Shown here in pieces: positions 13,384-21,905 of a stretch of 31,621 nucleotides of DNA (positions within the stretch are counted from its first letter, which is position 1; each line of letters opens with the position of its first letter). Source of the stretch: a virus; the IMG/VR virus record IMGVR_UViG_3300031111_000031, positions 1 to 31,621 of that record; one strand, given 5' to 3'. Below the pieces are notes generated by a model. The model did not search any database. It saw nothing but the letters and a program-made list of their open reading frames with translations, and was not told the DNA's origin. The position numbers and the translations under genes were made by a program.

Positions 13384-14481
13384 ATGCCAGTCTACACAAA
13401 AAAAGGTCTTCACTACTGCGTCTACTATAACAACGCCAAACGGGTATGGGAACCCTTCGGCCGCGGACCAGTCGCGAAAAAAGCCGCCGAAGCCCGGGAC
13501 CTCGAAATTAAGCTGCAAAAAAAAAGAGGCCAGTGGAACAACCCCGGATCCATATCATCCGTCACCTACAGCGAGCTCGCACAGACATACATGGACCACC
13601 GCAAAATCGATCTCAGCGCGAAAACCAGGCATGAGATATTCCAGATGCTCACGAGATACGTGATCTCACCGATCGGCAATAAACCTGTAAACACCATCAC
13701 AATGCGTCACTGGAATAAAATCCAGGACTCCATGATTAAAAACGGTGCCGGCGCGAGAACCATCAATACATACTTCCGCTACCTGAACAAAATATTCAAA
13801 TGGGGCGTCGCAAACGGCTACCTCAAGGAAAACCCCTGGAAAGACCGGGAATCTCTCCGGCAGAAAAAATACACAGTCGACCTGTTTACCGTAGACGAAT
13901 TCCAGCAAGTCCTTGATGCGGCGGCGGAGCACCTCGCCTGGGCAATGGAAGTCGCATACTACACCGGCATGCGCCCTGGGCCCTCCGAACTGTTCGCTCT
14001 GACATGGGACTGTGTCGACTTCAAAAATAATCGAGTCCGGATCTACGCCACAAAAACCGACAGCTACAGATGGCAATATCTTGACCCTGGATTTGTGAGG
14101 CGGATGGAAACCCGATATCGTGAAAGTCGGCAGCGGGGCGAAACCTGCCCGCACGTATGCTCATACCGCAACCAGCCAGTAAAAAGCCTTAAAGTTGCCT
14201 GGAACGCCGCCAAAAAACGAGCCGGCGTAAAAAAACCTATGCGGCTATACGACATTCGTCACTTCTATATCACCCACGCCCTCGCCAACGGAGCCAGCAT
14301 CATGGATCTGGCCGAGAGGGTAGGGCACGTCGACGCCACAATGATCATCAAAGTCTACTCCCACATGGTCGAAGAACTCAAAACCAAACAGGCATTTCAA
14401 GTCCCGAGCCTGCAATTCCAGGATGAAACAGTAGATCAAACAGTAGATATTCAAATAAAAAGGGGTCACGATTTCTCGTAA
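13384..14481 (+). CDS. int: Tyrosine recombinase integrase
   Basis: A 365-aa phage integrase that recombines attP with a host tRNA gene. The N-terminal 50 residues look like an arm-binding domain (MPVYTKKGLHYCVYY). A SAM-like core-binding domain lies at about 60-150. The catalytic domain has Arg197 (TGMRPG), Lys224 in the beta hairpin, Tyr289/Arg292/His293 in YDIRH where the first position is usually His, His315 (RVGH) and nucleophile Tyr325 (KVYSHM). The C-terminal residues ETVDQTVD are encoded by two arm-type repeats. It starts 2 bases after the membrane zinc-ribbon gene and ends 13 bases before the tRNA-Lys half-site. A terminator for opposing transcripts overlaps its last codons. Confidence 0.95.
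   Translation: MPVYTKKGLHYCVYYNNAKRVWEPFGRGPVAKKAAEARDLEIKLQKKRGQWNNPGSISSVTYSELAQTYMDHRKIDLSAKTRHEIFQMLTRYVISPIGNKPVNTITMRHWNKIQDSMIKNGAGARTINTYFRYLNKIFKWGVANGYLKENPWKDRESLRQKKYTVDLFTVDEFQQVLDAAAEHLAWAMEVAYYTGMRPGPSELFALTWDCVDFKNNRVRIYATKTDSYRWQYLDPGFVRRMETRYRESRQRGETCPHVCSYRNQPVKSLKVAWNAAKKRAGVKKPMRLYDIRHFYITHALANGASIMDLAERVGHVDATMIIKVYSHMVEELKTKQAFQVPSLQFQDETVDQTVDIQIKRGHDFS
14426..14448 (+). repeat. Left arm-type repeat pair of attP
   Basis: AAACAGTAGAT occurs at 14426-14436 and 14438-14448, a 12-base period. The pair lies within the 3' end of the integrase gene. The same motif with final C instead of T lies on the other side of the tRNA half-site at identical spacing. Such repeats are typical integrase arm-binding sites. 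Confidence 0.8.
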
Positions 14482-14487
14482 CCCCTT
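14460..14487 (-). terminator. Strong hairpin terminator for leftward transcripts
   Basis: AAGGGGT (14460-14466) pairs with ACCCCTT (14481-14487); after one mismatch, ACGA (14468-14471) pairs with TCGT (14476-14479), loop TTTC. On the minus strand the stem is followed by TTTTT and more T-rich bases. It therefore stops the leftward structural transcript before it reads through the integrase gene. It overlaps the integrase stop codon, and could also slow rightward transcripts. Confidence 0.8.
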
Positions 14488-14494
14488 GATTTAC

Positions 14495-14543
14495 TGGTGG
14501 GCCGTAGGAGATTTGAACTCCTGACCAACTGATTAAAAGTCAG
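14495..14543 (-). other. attP core: 3' half of tRNA-Lys(UUU)
   Basis: On the minus strand 49 bases match the 3' half of a bacterial tRNA-Lys gene: anticodon stem-loop CTGACTTTTAATCAG with UUU anticodon, variable region, T arm (AGGAG stem, TTCAAAT loop), acceptor strand ACGGCCC and encoded ACCA (14505-14495). The 5' half is missing: upstream sequence has no GGGCCGT partner, so no tRNA can be made. A phage that integrates into a tRNA-Lys gene restores the tRNA with such a half. The matching attB should be the 3' half of a host tRNA-Lys. Confidence 0.9.
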
Positions 14544-14629
14544 GGAATATAAAATACGGTAGAGCTAACCAGTTAATATTACTCAGGTGATAATTTCATA
14601 AACGTTTATATTAGCCATGATCCACAATA

Positions 14630-14652
14630 AAACAGTAGACAAAACAGTAGAC
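14630..14652 (+). repeat. Right arm-type repeat pair of attP
   Basis: AAACAGTAGAC occurs at 14630-14640 and 14642-14652, again with a 12-base period and the same orientation as the left pair. It lies about 86 bases from the tRNA-Lys core on the opposite side from the integrase, just beyond the end of the fibre gene. The two pairs bracket the core as P and P' arms would. Confidence 0.8.
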
Positions 14653-14662
14653 GGCTGATGCC

Positions 14663-15896
14663 CCTACACCGCCAGCAGATTCTTTGATTTGAACAGTTTC
14701 TTCTCGCTATCGAACTCAAAGATATCTGACAAAACCCGGAACGGCAGGGTCTTGTCAATCGTTGCCTTCTCGCCCAGCTCCATGACAAAATCCCTTTCCT
14801 GATCGAAGAGGACGATTTCCTCGGCACCTTCCGGGATCCCGCCGCTATGCGCGATCGGCGGGATAAAATCGGCGGGCTTCTCGGTGAATCCCCAGTATCC
14901 CGGAGGCGGGTCGTCGCACGCCCAGAGGCATATAATCTCGCCCTCGGCATTCCGCACGGCGTACACGAATGGCCGGTCGGAGGCGGTTATATAGCGCCAG
15001 CGGATCGCGTAGTTACGGCCGCCGCTGGTAGACTCGTTCGAGAATCCAATCCGCGCGGTCGTGTCGGCCACATTACTGCTGTGTCCGGACAGGAAGAGAT
15101 TCTGAAAGCTGTCGGTTTGGGTATATATATTGGGCGCGAAGCAATGGTCCTGCATGGCCACGCTGACATGGCCCCCTACACCAACCGACCCGCTGGCCCC
15201 GGTGGTATTCGCGACCGTCTTGAGGGCCGTTGTAATCGTTGACGGAACCCGTTCGATCCGGTCGAAATAGACCGTGCCGGCGACATCGGTATCATCGAGC
15301 CCCCCGATCAGCCGTATCTTGCAGTAGCGGGCATTTGCCGGCGGGGTGAACGTGCCTCCTTTCAGCGTCGGGCTGGTCGGGTTGGATGTCGACGAGTACA
15401 GCGCGTAGTCCGAGATATAGACCTGCGCGGCCGTGTAATACCGGATCCGCACTTGGATCTTAATACCCGCCGCGGTCGCCCAGAGCATGAAATACAGCGC
15501 GTACGTCTGGACCTCCCCGATCTCCATATAATCGCTGTCGAGCAGCCCCCCGCCGTTGCCGGCGCCGCCCGGATGCGTAAAATAAACCGCCTGCGCGCCG
15601 CTGAGAGGGCTGGTCGTTTCTATCCCGCCGGATCCGCCGGAATACAGCTCACGGCTCCAGCTATCGGGCACACCGTCGCCGTCCGAGTCGATCTCGAATG
15701 AGCCGTTCGGCGGATCGTGCTGTTTGCCGACAAGCGCGCCGTAGAGGTACTCAAAATTATCCTTGAGCTTGTCCGCGACCGGGCGAGCAAATCTTCCGGC
15801 TTCCATCTCAGCGTCTGTTATATCTCTCCATCCCATATCCTACACCGCCAGCAGATTCTTTGATTTGAACAGTTTCTTCTCGCTATCGAACTCAAA
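14663..15896. repeat. 58-bp perfect direct repeat at fibre gene ends
   Basis: Positions 14663-14720 and 15839-15896 are identical over 58 bases. Both copies encode the last 18 or 19 residues (FEFDSEKKLFKSKNLLAV) and stop codons of the two paralogous fibre-like genes. The repeat is 1,176 bases apart, so recombination between copies could delete or merge one gene. Confidence 0.9.
14664..15836 (-). CDS. Fibre-like tail protein, paralogue 1
   Basis: A 390-aa structural protein, probably at the tail tip and involved in host recognition. Residues 1-40 are an adaptor-like segment, followed by a carbohydrate-binding-module-like region (PPNGSFEIDSDGDGVPDSW at about 42-60) whose DSDGDG looks like a calcium loop. 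The middle is a beta-sandwich, then repeats, then a C-terminal region strongly shared with the next gene (ACDDPPPGYWG and the last 60 residues). It is the last gene of the leftward structural operon, beside attP, a typical place for variable fibre genes. It starts four bases after the paralogue stops. Exact receptor unknown. Confidence 0.65.
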   Translation of the reverse strand: MGWRDITDAEMEAGRFARPVADKLKDNFEYLYGALVGKQHDPPNGSFEIDSDGDGVPDSWSRELYSGGSGGIETTSPLSGAQAVYFTHPGGAGNGGGLLDSDYMEIGEVQTYALYFMLWATAAGIKIQVRIRYYTAAQVYISDYALYSSTSNPTSPTLKGGTFTPPANARYCKIRLIGGLDDTDVAGTVYFDRIERVPSTITTALKTVANTTGASGSVGVGGHVSVAMQDHCFAPNIYTQTDSFQNLFLSGHSSNVADTTARIGFSNESTSGGRNYAIRWRYITASDRPFVYAVRNAEGEIICLWACDDPPPGYWGFTEKPADFIPPIAHSGGIPEGAEEIVLFDQERDFVMELGEKATIDKTLPFRVLSDIFEFDSEKKLFKSKNLLAV

Positions 15897-17000
15897 TGTA
15901 TCTGACAAGACACGGTACGGCAGGGTCTTGTCCTTGTGCGCCTTCTCACCCAGCTCCATGACAAAATCCCGGTTCTGATCAAACAGGACGATCTCCTCGG
16001 CGCCGGCCGGGATCCCGCTCCGGTACCCGATCGGCGGCACAAATCCGGCCGGTTTTTTGGTCAGCCCCCAGTATCCCGGAGGCGGGTCGTCGCATGCCCA
16101 GAGGCAGATGATCTCGCCCTCGCTGTTCCGGACCGCGTACACAAACGGCCGATCAGAGGCGGTCGTGTAGCGCCATCGGACGGCGTAATCGTAGCTGGTT
16201 ATCATCGCGGTGTTGTAAAACCCGATTCGGGCGGTCGTGTCGGCGATTGAGGATGAATGTCCGATCAGCCGCAGCTTCTCATCCTCCGCATAGATATTCG
16301 GCGCGTGGCAATAGTCCTGCATGGCTATGTGCACGTGATCATAGTTTCCGAGCGATCCGCTCGCGCCGGTCGTATCGGCGACCGTTTTGAGGGCATACGA
16401 GATCACTGCCGGCTGGAGCTGCAGGCCGTCGAAATAGGCCGTGCCGCCAGTAGCTTGAGCCGAATGCCCGCCCACCACGCGGATTACCATGTACCGGGCG
16501 TTTGTCGGCGGGGTGAACTGCGAGCAGTACAGCGTCGGGCTGGTCGGGTTTGAGGTGGAACCATACAGAGCCTCGTCGGAAATATAGGCTTTCGCCGCGG
16601 TATAGTACCGGATCACCACCCTGTTATACATACCCGCGGCAGTGGCCCAATGAATATAGTACAGGATCATCGTCATGATCGACGAGCATTCGATATACTC
16701 GCTGTCCGCCCACCCGCCGCCGTTGCCGGCGCCGCCCGGATGCACAAATTTGAGCGCCTGCGCTCCGTGTGCCGGGGACGATGTCTCGATCCCGTGGGAT
16801 CCGCCGTCAAATGTTTCGATCGTCCAGTTGTCCAGAACCCCTTCCGTATCGACCTCGAACGATCCGTTCGGCGGATTGCTCTGGGACCCGCCGATCAGGC
16901 CGTATAAATATTCGCAGTTCCCCTTCGCCTTTTCGAGTACCGGCTCGACCGGTTGTCCCGGCAGGATCTCCGCCGGTGTAATCGCGCTGTATTCGGGCAT
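15840..17000 (-). CDS. Fibre-like tail protein, paralogue 2
   Basis: A 386-aa protein with the same layout as the downstream gene. The N-terminal module PPNGSFEVDTEGVLDNW lacks the DSDGDG calcium-type loop. The middle region shares strand pattern (RYYTAAKAYISDEALYGST) but is more divergent, and the C-terminus is nearly the same (FDSEKKLFKSKNLLAV). The two look like products of a tandem duplication with later divergence in the binding part. SD-like AAGGAG lies upstream of ATG 17000-16998. Probably a tail-tip or fibre protein; substrate unknown. Confidence 0.65.
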   Translation of the reverse strand: MPEYSAITPAEILPGQPVEPVLEKAKGNCEYLYGLIGGSQSNPPNGSFEVDTEGVLDNWTIETFDGGSHGIETSSPAHGAQALKFVHPGGAGNGGGWADSEYIECSSIMTMILYYIHWATAAGMYNRVVIRYYTAAKAYISDEALYGSTSNPTSPTLYCSQFTPPTNARYMVIRVVGGHSAQATGGTAYFDGLQLQPAVISYALKTVADTTGASGSLGNYDHVHIAMQDYCHAPNIYAEDEKLRLIGHSSSIADTTARIGFYNTAMITSYDYAVRWRYTTASDRPFVYAVRNSEGEIICLWACDDPPPGYWGLTKKPAGFVPPIGYRSGIPAGAEEIVLFDQNRDFVMELGEKAHKDKTLPYRVLSDTFEFDSEKKLFKSKNLLAV

Positions 17001-17016
17001 AATAAAATCTCCTTAA

Positions 17017-20000
17017 TTACCAGTAGTATCCCGCCTGGCCGTCGATATCGCCATATTCGTCGCCGATATAGCCGTATTCCTTCTCGGCATCGGTGGCTTC
17101 GTCAAAAGCGGCGGCTCCCTCCGGGTTGATCAGGCAGATCCGCTTTTTCGGCATCTGCTCGACCTTGTATTCGTATTTCCCGTCATCCTTCTTGTCGCGT
17201 TTCGTCACCCGGAATTTGACATCCGAATAGTCATTGCCGGCGGCGTCGCACAGCTCGTCCGTCGACAGCTTGACATGCTCTCCCGTCTTGAGGGCTGAGT
17301 CTTTTCTCTCCAGCGCCAGCTTGATAATCGGCGCGGGATCCCGCCGGTTCATCAGGTACCGCCCGCCGAACTCCGTCAGCCAATAAGCCAGCTCCTCCTC
17401 CGAAGCGCACGTGGAGTTGATCCACCGACACCAGATCGTTTTCTTGATTGTCTCTCCGTATTCGTTTGCACTTTCGGCATCGGTATCGACAGAAACGCTC
17501 AGCCGGGCATAGCTCGATTGTTCCTCCAGGTCTCCGATCGCATCCTTGTCGTAATAGATCATAACCCTCGTGACACGCGAGTCCTCATTCAGATCGCCGG
17601 ATGTCGAGCCGTCGATTATGTTTTCGGCATCGTTCAGGGATGTGTACGAGCGGGCGCCACGGTTCGGAACATTCCGGGCAATGGTGATCTTGAGATCCTC
17701 GGCGACCCAGCTCTTACAGTCGAGCAGTTCGATCAGCTCCCAGTACAGGTCTTTGAGCGACGTCGGCTCCGATATGATCGCCTCGAAATCGATCTCACCG
17801 CCGGGCCACGCCTTGCAGTCGGCAAACGCTGACGAATCGATGTATGACGAGTCATATCCGGCGTCGTCCGTCAGCATCTCCAGCAGAATGTCAAAGGGAT
17901 TGTCCGCCGCGTAATACCGGCACGGCTGGACGCTGTCGCCGTCCGAATGACTGTCCGCCGTCGTGCTGAAACAACCCCGCGTACACCCGGTCAGCAATAG
18001 CCCGGAGATGGCGGCATACTGTATGATCTCATCGTCGATCCTGATATAGCCGGATTCATCGAGATCGTCCACAGCGCTGACGGTGACGGTCGTATCCGAA
18101 TCGGTAATCGCGGCGGTCAGCTCGCAGTCCACCTCCGCCGGCACATCGATATCCGACAGCGCGTCGAGCAGGTCCACGGCCTCGACGGTTACAGTCGCTT
18201 TCTCCAAAGTGATATTGTCCAGCAGGCCGACGAACCGCCGCTCGAACTGGCTCTCGATCAGGCCCAGGAATCCCTCGTACCACTCAAACAGCCTGCCGCC
18301 GTAGTTCGGGTTGCGGGCCAGCAACTTTTTCCAGAAGTTCCCCTGCACGGATGAACGGTCGGAGACATAGGGGTCGATCCCGATATCCGTGTCCGCCTCG
18401 TCGTAGAACTTTGCCTTGACGCGGGCGTTGACCGTCACGTCGTCGGTCTTGATCTCGGTCGCGAAGGGCGTGATTTTCGATATATACGGCCGTTCGCCGT
18501 CCTTGAAGGGCAGGGGCGTATCGGCGGACGTGAAGCGGTATTCCTTCGTCGTCCTGCTGAAATTGGCTTTGTCACGGCAGGTCGCCCAGGTATTGTAGCA
18601 GGGCTCGCCTGTCGCCGTGCAGTCGCCCTCGCCGAACGTATTGGCGCACAGATCGAGCGTCAGGACGATCATGTCGATCGGCGTCCGGGAGAGGGCCGCC
18701 TCCAGCGCGGCGTATGTCGTCACCGCCAGGTCGATATTGGACATCGAGCTGCCCGCCGCCAGCCCGGATGTAATGGCCATCAGGCGCATAAGATCGATAT
18801 CACTGGTCAGGCTGGTCGCCACGATATCGGATACAAAGTTCAGCCGGAGCAGGAGCTCCTCGTCGCCCGTTTCCGTATCCCCGGAGATAACAGAGGCCAG
18901 AAGCCGGGAAACAGCCAGGGCGACATCACTGGTGAGCGAATTGGCCGATATCGCCGACACCACGCCCATGAGCCGCAGCAGGCCGATGGTGCCGACTGAG
19001 CTCTGTCCGGTGATCCCGGAGGCCACCTTCCGGAGAATCGCGAGCGTGGAATCCGACACGGAAGACGTACCCGCTGGGGCGGACGCCAGTTTCCGCGAGA
19101 CGGCAAGGGCAATGTCCGCCATCTGTGAGTCGACGGTAACCGCCGAGTTCAGCATCCGAGATGCCAGCATGGGAACATCCGATACCTGGCTGTTCCCGGT
19201 CAGTGCGGACGCAAACGCCACCAGGTATGCCAGGTCAATATCCGACACGGAAGACGCCACCGCCGGCGCGGACGCCAGCGTGCGGGTGATATTCAAATCG
19301 GAATCGGCGACGGAACTTGCGGTTGAGATAGAACTGGAGAACGAACGGGTTACGGAGCCCGCTAGATCCAAATCCTGAACGACAAAAGAAGAATCCCTAT
19401 CTGCTTGGCTCCAATCAACTGAAACAACAGGGAACACATAACGATATGATACTTCATCATCAGTGGACACTGTTAAAAAATCAACTAAAGTTCCTGTAAG
19501 AGAACCAGTGCGGATATAAACATTTACCGTGTCACCTTCTCTGTCAATTATATGATAATATAACGTATCGACTGATATTGCGCAAAGATCGGAGCCATGC
19601 GTCATACAGTCATAAATTCTTATTTCATACCGACTCGCATAATAAAATTGAAGAACTAGTGCATCAGCTCCCCCGTTCCACCAGTCGCTCAAATCACCTA
19701 CGCTATTTGATACCGCCCAAAAAGTCCCTCTTGTTCCTGTTCCGGTATGTCCAGTTGCCTTTGCCGCCAGATTGTGGGTAAAGTCTCCGAAATAGTCTGC
19801 CGTGTAATCTTTACAGAGGTACGCCACTACATCTTGATTCATTGTGGTGACTGTAACTTTGGTGTCCGTACCAGAGCCATTGCCGATCGCTATATCCCCG
19901 TTCGGGTCAACCTCGGTATATCCTGAGAAATCCTCGTATGGATCGGGGAGATCCTTTGTCGGGGTCTCGCCGGCGAAGTAATCAGTAAAAGAGATTGATT

Positions 20001-20310
20001 TTTTGAGTGTATCAAAGCCTTCTTTCTCTTTTTCAGCATGACGGTCATATGTCGTTTCCCCGTCTGCATCGGTTGACAGAGAAGGACTATCCTTGTCGAG
20101 TTTCTGACGAAGCTGAGAAATCTCTTTCCCAACCGACTGAAATCGCGGTCGCCAGTACTTGTACCAGCGGTTACACTCGTATCCCTCCTTATTATGCTCC
20201 TCGATGAGTTTCGCCTGGAGCGCGACCAGCTCAGTAAGTTTCTCCTCGGTGGTGCCGGATACCGAGGAGAAGTCAGCGCTGAATTTTTCGGCGGAAAGAA
20301 TATCGGCCAT
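17017..20310 (-). CDS. Large tail hub-like protein with LamG-like and repeat regions
   Basis: A 1,097-aa protein. Residues 1-75 are helical (adhesion to tail or trimerisation). About 130-310 resembles a concanavalin/LamG beta-sandwich. About 322-540 holds some ten degenerate repeats of 21-25 residues around SSVSDxxLxxxRxL. From about 553 a tail-hub-type part begins: LCANTFGEGDC...CYNTWATC is a Cys motif seen in baseplate hub-like phage proteins, followed by a beta-rich part (IDDEIIQYAAISGLLLTGCT) and helical C-terminal region. It probably caps the tail tube and carries the receptor module. The DNA coding the first 310 residues is visibly AT-richer than the rest. It sits downstream of tape measure and upstream of fibres. 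Confidence 0.65.
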   Translation of the reverse strand: MADILSAEKFSADFSSVSGTTEEKLTELVALQAKLIEEHNKEGYECNRWYKYWRPRFQSVGKEISQLRQKLDKDSPSLSTDADGETTYDRHAEKEKEGFDTLKKSISFTDYFAGETPTKDLPDPYEDFSGYTEVDPNGDIAIGNGSGTDTKVTVTTMNQDVVAYLCKDYTADYFGDFTHNLAAKATGHTGTGTRGTFWAVSNSVGDLSDWWNGGADALVLQFYYASRYEIRIYDCMTHGSDLCAISVDTLYYHIIDREGDTVNVYIRTGSLTGTLVDFLTVSTDDEVSYRYVFPVVSVDWSQADRDSSFVVQDLDLAGSVTRSFSSSISTASSVADSDLNITRTLASAPAVASSVSDIDLAYLVAFASALTGNSQVSDVPMLASRMLNSAVTVDSQMADIALAVSRKLASAPAGTSSVSDSTLAILRKVASGITGQSSVGTIGLLRLMGVVSAISANSLTSDVALAVSRLLASVISGDTETGDEELLLRLNFVSDIVATSLTSDIDLMRLMAITSGLAAGSSMSNIDLAVTTYAALEAALSRTPIDMIVLTLDLCANTFGEGDCTATGEPCYNTWATCRDKANFSRTTKEYRFTSADTPLPFKDGERPYISKITPFATEIKTDDVTVNARVKAKFYDEADTDIGIDPYVSDRSSVQGNFWKKLLARNPNYGGRLFEWYEGFLGLIESQFERRFVGLLDNITLEKATVTVEAVDLLDALSDIDVPAEVDCELTAAITDSDTTVTVSAVDDLDESGYIRIDDEIIQYAAISGLLLTGCTRGCFSTTADSHSDGDSVQPCRYYAADNPFDILLEMLTDDAGYDSSYIDSSAFADCKAWPGGEIDFEAIISEPTSLKDLYWELIELLDCKSWVAEDLKITIARNVPNRGARSYTSLNDAENIIDGSTSGDLNEDSRVTRVMIYYDKDAIGDLEEQSSYARLSVSVDTDAESANEYGETIKKTIWCRWINSTCASEEELAYWLTEFGGRYLMNRRDPAPIIKLALERKDSALKTGEHVKLSTDELCDAAGNDYSDVKFRVTKRDKKDDGKYEYKVEQMPKKRICLINPEGAAAFDEATDAEKEYGYIGDEYGDIDGQAGYYW

Positions 20311-20324
20311 CCCTTACATCCTCA

Positions 20325-21107
20325 TTACGTCATCGATACGTCAAGATCCCCGGCGGCATACTGCACCGTATCGCCGTTGTCCGGGGTCTGATTCGGGGTT
20401 GCGGTCCCGTAGAAGAGCATGTTCCCGTTGGTCAGGGCGTCCATGATCGCGACGTGGGTAATCTCGCCCCAGGAGCCGGATGGCGTGTCGAAGGTAATCG
20501 CGGCAGTGTTCTCCGTCGCCCCGCTTGCCGCGGCATCCCAGCCGGAGCATGCCTCTCTCGCGTATCCGTTACCCGACGGCTCGGATTTGCCCGATGCGTC
20601 GTCGCCGGGGTTCGCCGTTGAGAGGGCGATGTAGATGGTCGGCGGAGAGTACGATCCGACCTTGAAGACGTGATCCAACAGCTCGTTCGCGAGATGTGTT
20701 GAGATCCCGCCGGAAGTGAAACTGATCTCGATCTCTTCATCGGCAATTGATGGCGTGTTCCCGCTGACGACCGTTTTCGAGGTGGACAGCGCTCCGTGAG
20801 CAAGCATATTGCCATCCGTGAGAGCGTCGAATATCGCGTAGTGGGTGATCTCACCCCATGAGCCGCTCGCCTGGTTGAAGGTGATCGCCCCGTCATTCGT
20901 GAGCGCCCGGCTGGCCGCGGTGTTCCATGTATCATGTGCTTTTCTCGCGTAATTGTTGCCCGACGGCTCGGCTAACCCGCTGGCATCATCCGTTGGATCG
21001 GCCGTTGAAAGGGCAATGTAAATATGTGTCGGGACCGAATACGCCCCGTTCCCGAAGACGTGATCCAGTAATTCATTCTCGAGATAATCTGATATGCTTC
21101 CGGACAT
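20325..21107 (-). CDS. Tail protein with two tandem domains
   Basis: A 260-aa protein built from two tandem copies of about 125 residues: YLENELLDHVFGNGAYSVPT... and HLANELLDHVFKVGSYSPPT... Each copy has the same later blocks, SGSWGEITHYAIFDALTDGN in the first and SGSWGEITHVAIMDALTNGN in the second. This unit occurs singly or in repeats in phage tail fibre or tail-tip proteins. It likely contributes a repeating beta structure to the tail end. A GGAGG lies upstream of ATG 21107-21105. It starts 22 bases downstream of the discoidin-like tail gene. Confidence 0.75.
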   Translation of the reverse strand: MSGSISDYLENELLDHVFGNGAYSVPTHIYIALSTADPTDDASGLAEPSGNNYARKAHDTWNTAASRALTNDGAITFNQASGSWGEITHYAIFDALTDGNMLAHGALSTSKTVVSGNTPSIADEEIEISFTSGGISTHLANELLDHVFKVGSYSPPTIYIALSTANPGDDASGKSEPSGNGYAREACSGWDAAASGATENTAAITFDTPSGSWGEITHVAIMDALTNGNMLFYGTATPNQTPDNGDTVQYAAGDLDVSMT

Positions 21108-21128
21108 GTGTTAGTACCTCCATTATTT

Positions 21129-21902
21129 TTATTCTTTTACCCCGACTAGCTTTAACGACAGGCTTCGCCGGACCGGGTCATACGGCATTGCGCGCGTTGC
21201 GTTGTCCGGTAGCCGGACAAAATATACCTCTGTCGCGTGGTTGGTGATGTCCCATGCCAGCAGGAACGGCTTGAGCAGTTCCAGGTGCGCGTCCCATGCC
21301 GGCACAAACGTATTCGATACCCACGATGGCGTGAGGTTCTGAAACTTCAGCGAGAATTCCCGTGACACATAGCCCAGAGTCGCGCCGAGCATGTTTCCCG
21401 TTTTGGATGTCTGGCTTGACGCCTTGATCTTTAGGGCGTCGGGATCCAGACCAGAGCGGGGCCAGCGCTCGAAGGTGAGCACCTCGCCCAGAAGCGCGAC
21501 GCCGATCTGTACGGTTACGGACGCGGTGACGATCTTGATCCGCCAGTACCGTGCCGAGGCGGATGTGAACTCTTTCATCAGGGCCGTGTCGTTCGCCGGC
21601 TGAAAACCCGCCAGCCGTTCCGTCCAATCGGAGTTATTCGCGGATGATTCCACCGACACCGTCGCTTCGGCGGTGCCGAGATTATGTCCGACGATCCCCA
21701 GGGCATCGGCCGAAACCGCCTCTCCATAGTCGGCAGTAATGTATTTCGTCCCAGCAGCGCCGAACCTGTGCAGTGTGTACGGACGGAGATCAACGATATT
21801 ATCTACGTCATACTGGGTTTCGCTGTCCGGGTCCGTCGCCGTCAGGCTTGCGCCCTCCAGGAGATTGTCATACAGGATCTTCGGTTTCGCGTTGTGCGCC
21901 AT
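21129..21902 (-). CDS. Distal tail-like protein
   Basis: A 257-aa protein that follows the tape measure gene, the position of distal-tail proteins in siphoviruses. Its beta-rich middle has a discoidin-like pattern (LGIVGHNLGTAEATVSVESS and YWRIKIVTASVTVQIGVALL) that could hold a carbohydrate-binding or tube-cap fold. The C-terminus (RRSLSLKLVGV) is also strand-like. GGAG lies upstream of ATG 21902-21900, four bases after the tape measure stop. Position supports a tail-tip role; the exact family is not certain. Confidence 0.65.
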   Translation of the reverse strand: MAHNAKPKILYDNLLEGASLTATDPDSETQYDVDNIVDLRPYTLHRFGAAGTKYITADYGEAVSADALGIVGHNLGTAEATVSVESSANNSDWTERLAGFQPANDTALMKEFTSASARYWRIKIVTASVTVQIGVALLGEVLTFERWPRSGLDPDALKIKASSQTSKTGNMLGATLGYVSREFSLKFQNLTPSWVSNTFVPAWDAHLELLKPFLLAWDITNHATEVYFVRLPDNATRAMPYDPVRRSLSLKLVGVKE

Positions 21903-21905
21903 AAG

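Noticed and set aside
14495-14580. Complete tRNA gene next to integrase
   Set aside because: Only the 3' half from the anticodon stem is present; no 5' acceptor strand or D arm pairs with it, so it is an attachment site.
14663-15896. Diversity-generating retroelement at the fibre genes
   Set aside because: The repeat is a perfect match at the gene end with no A-specific variation, and no reverse transcriptase is present in the window.
18617-19378. 253-codon plus-strand ORF inside the tail hub-like gene
   Set aside because: Antisense to the Ser/Ala repeat region; its Ser/Arg/Thr-rich repeats are mirror images of the real repeats.
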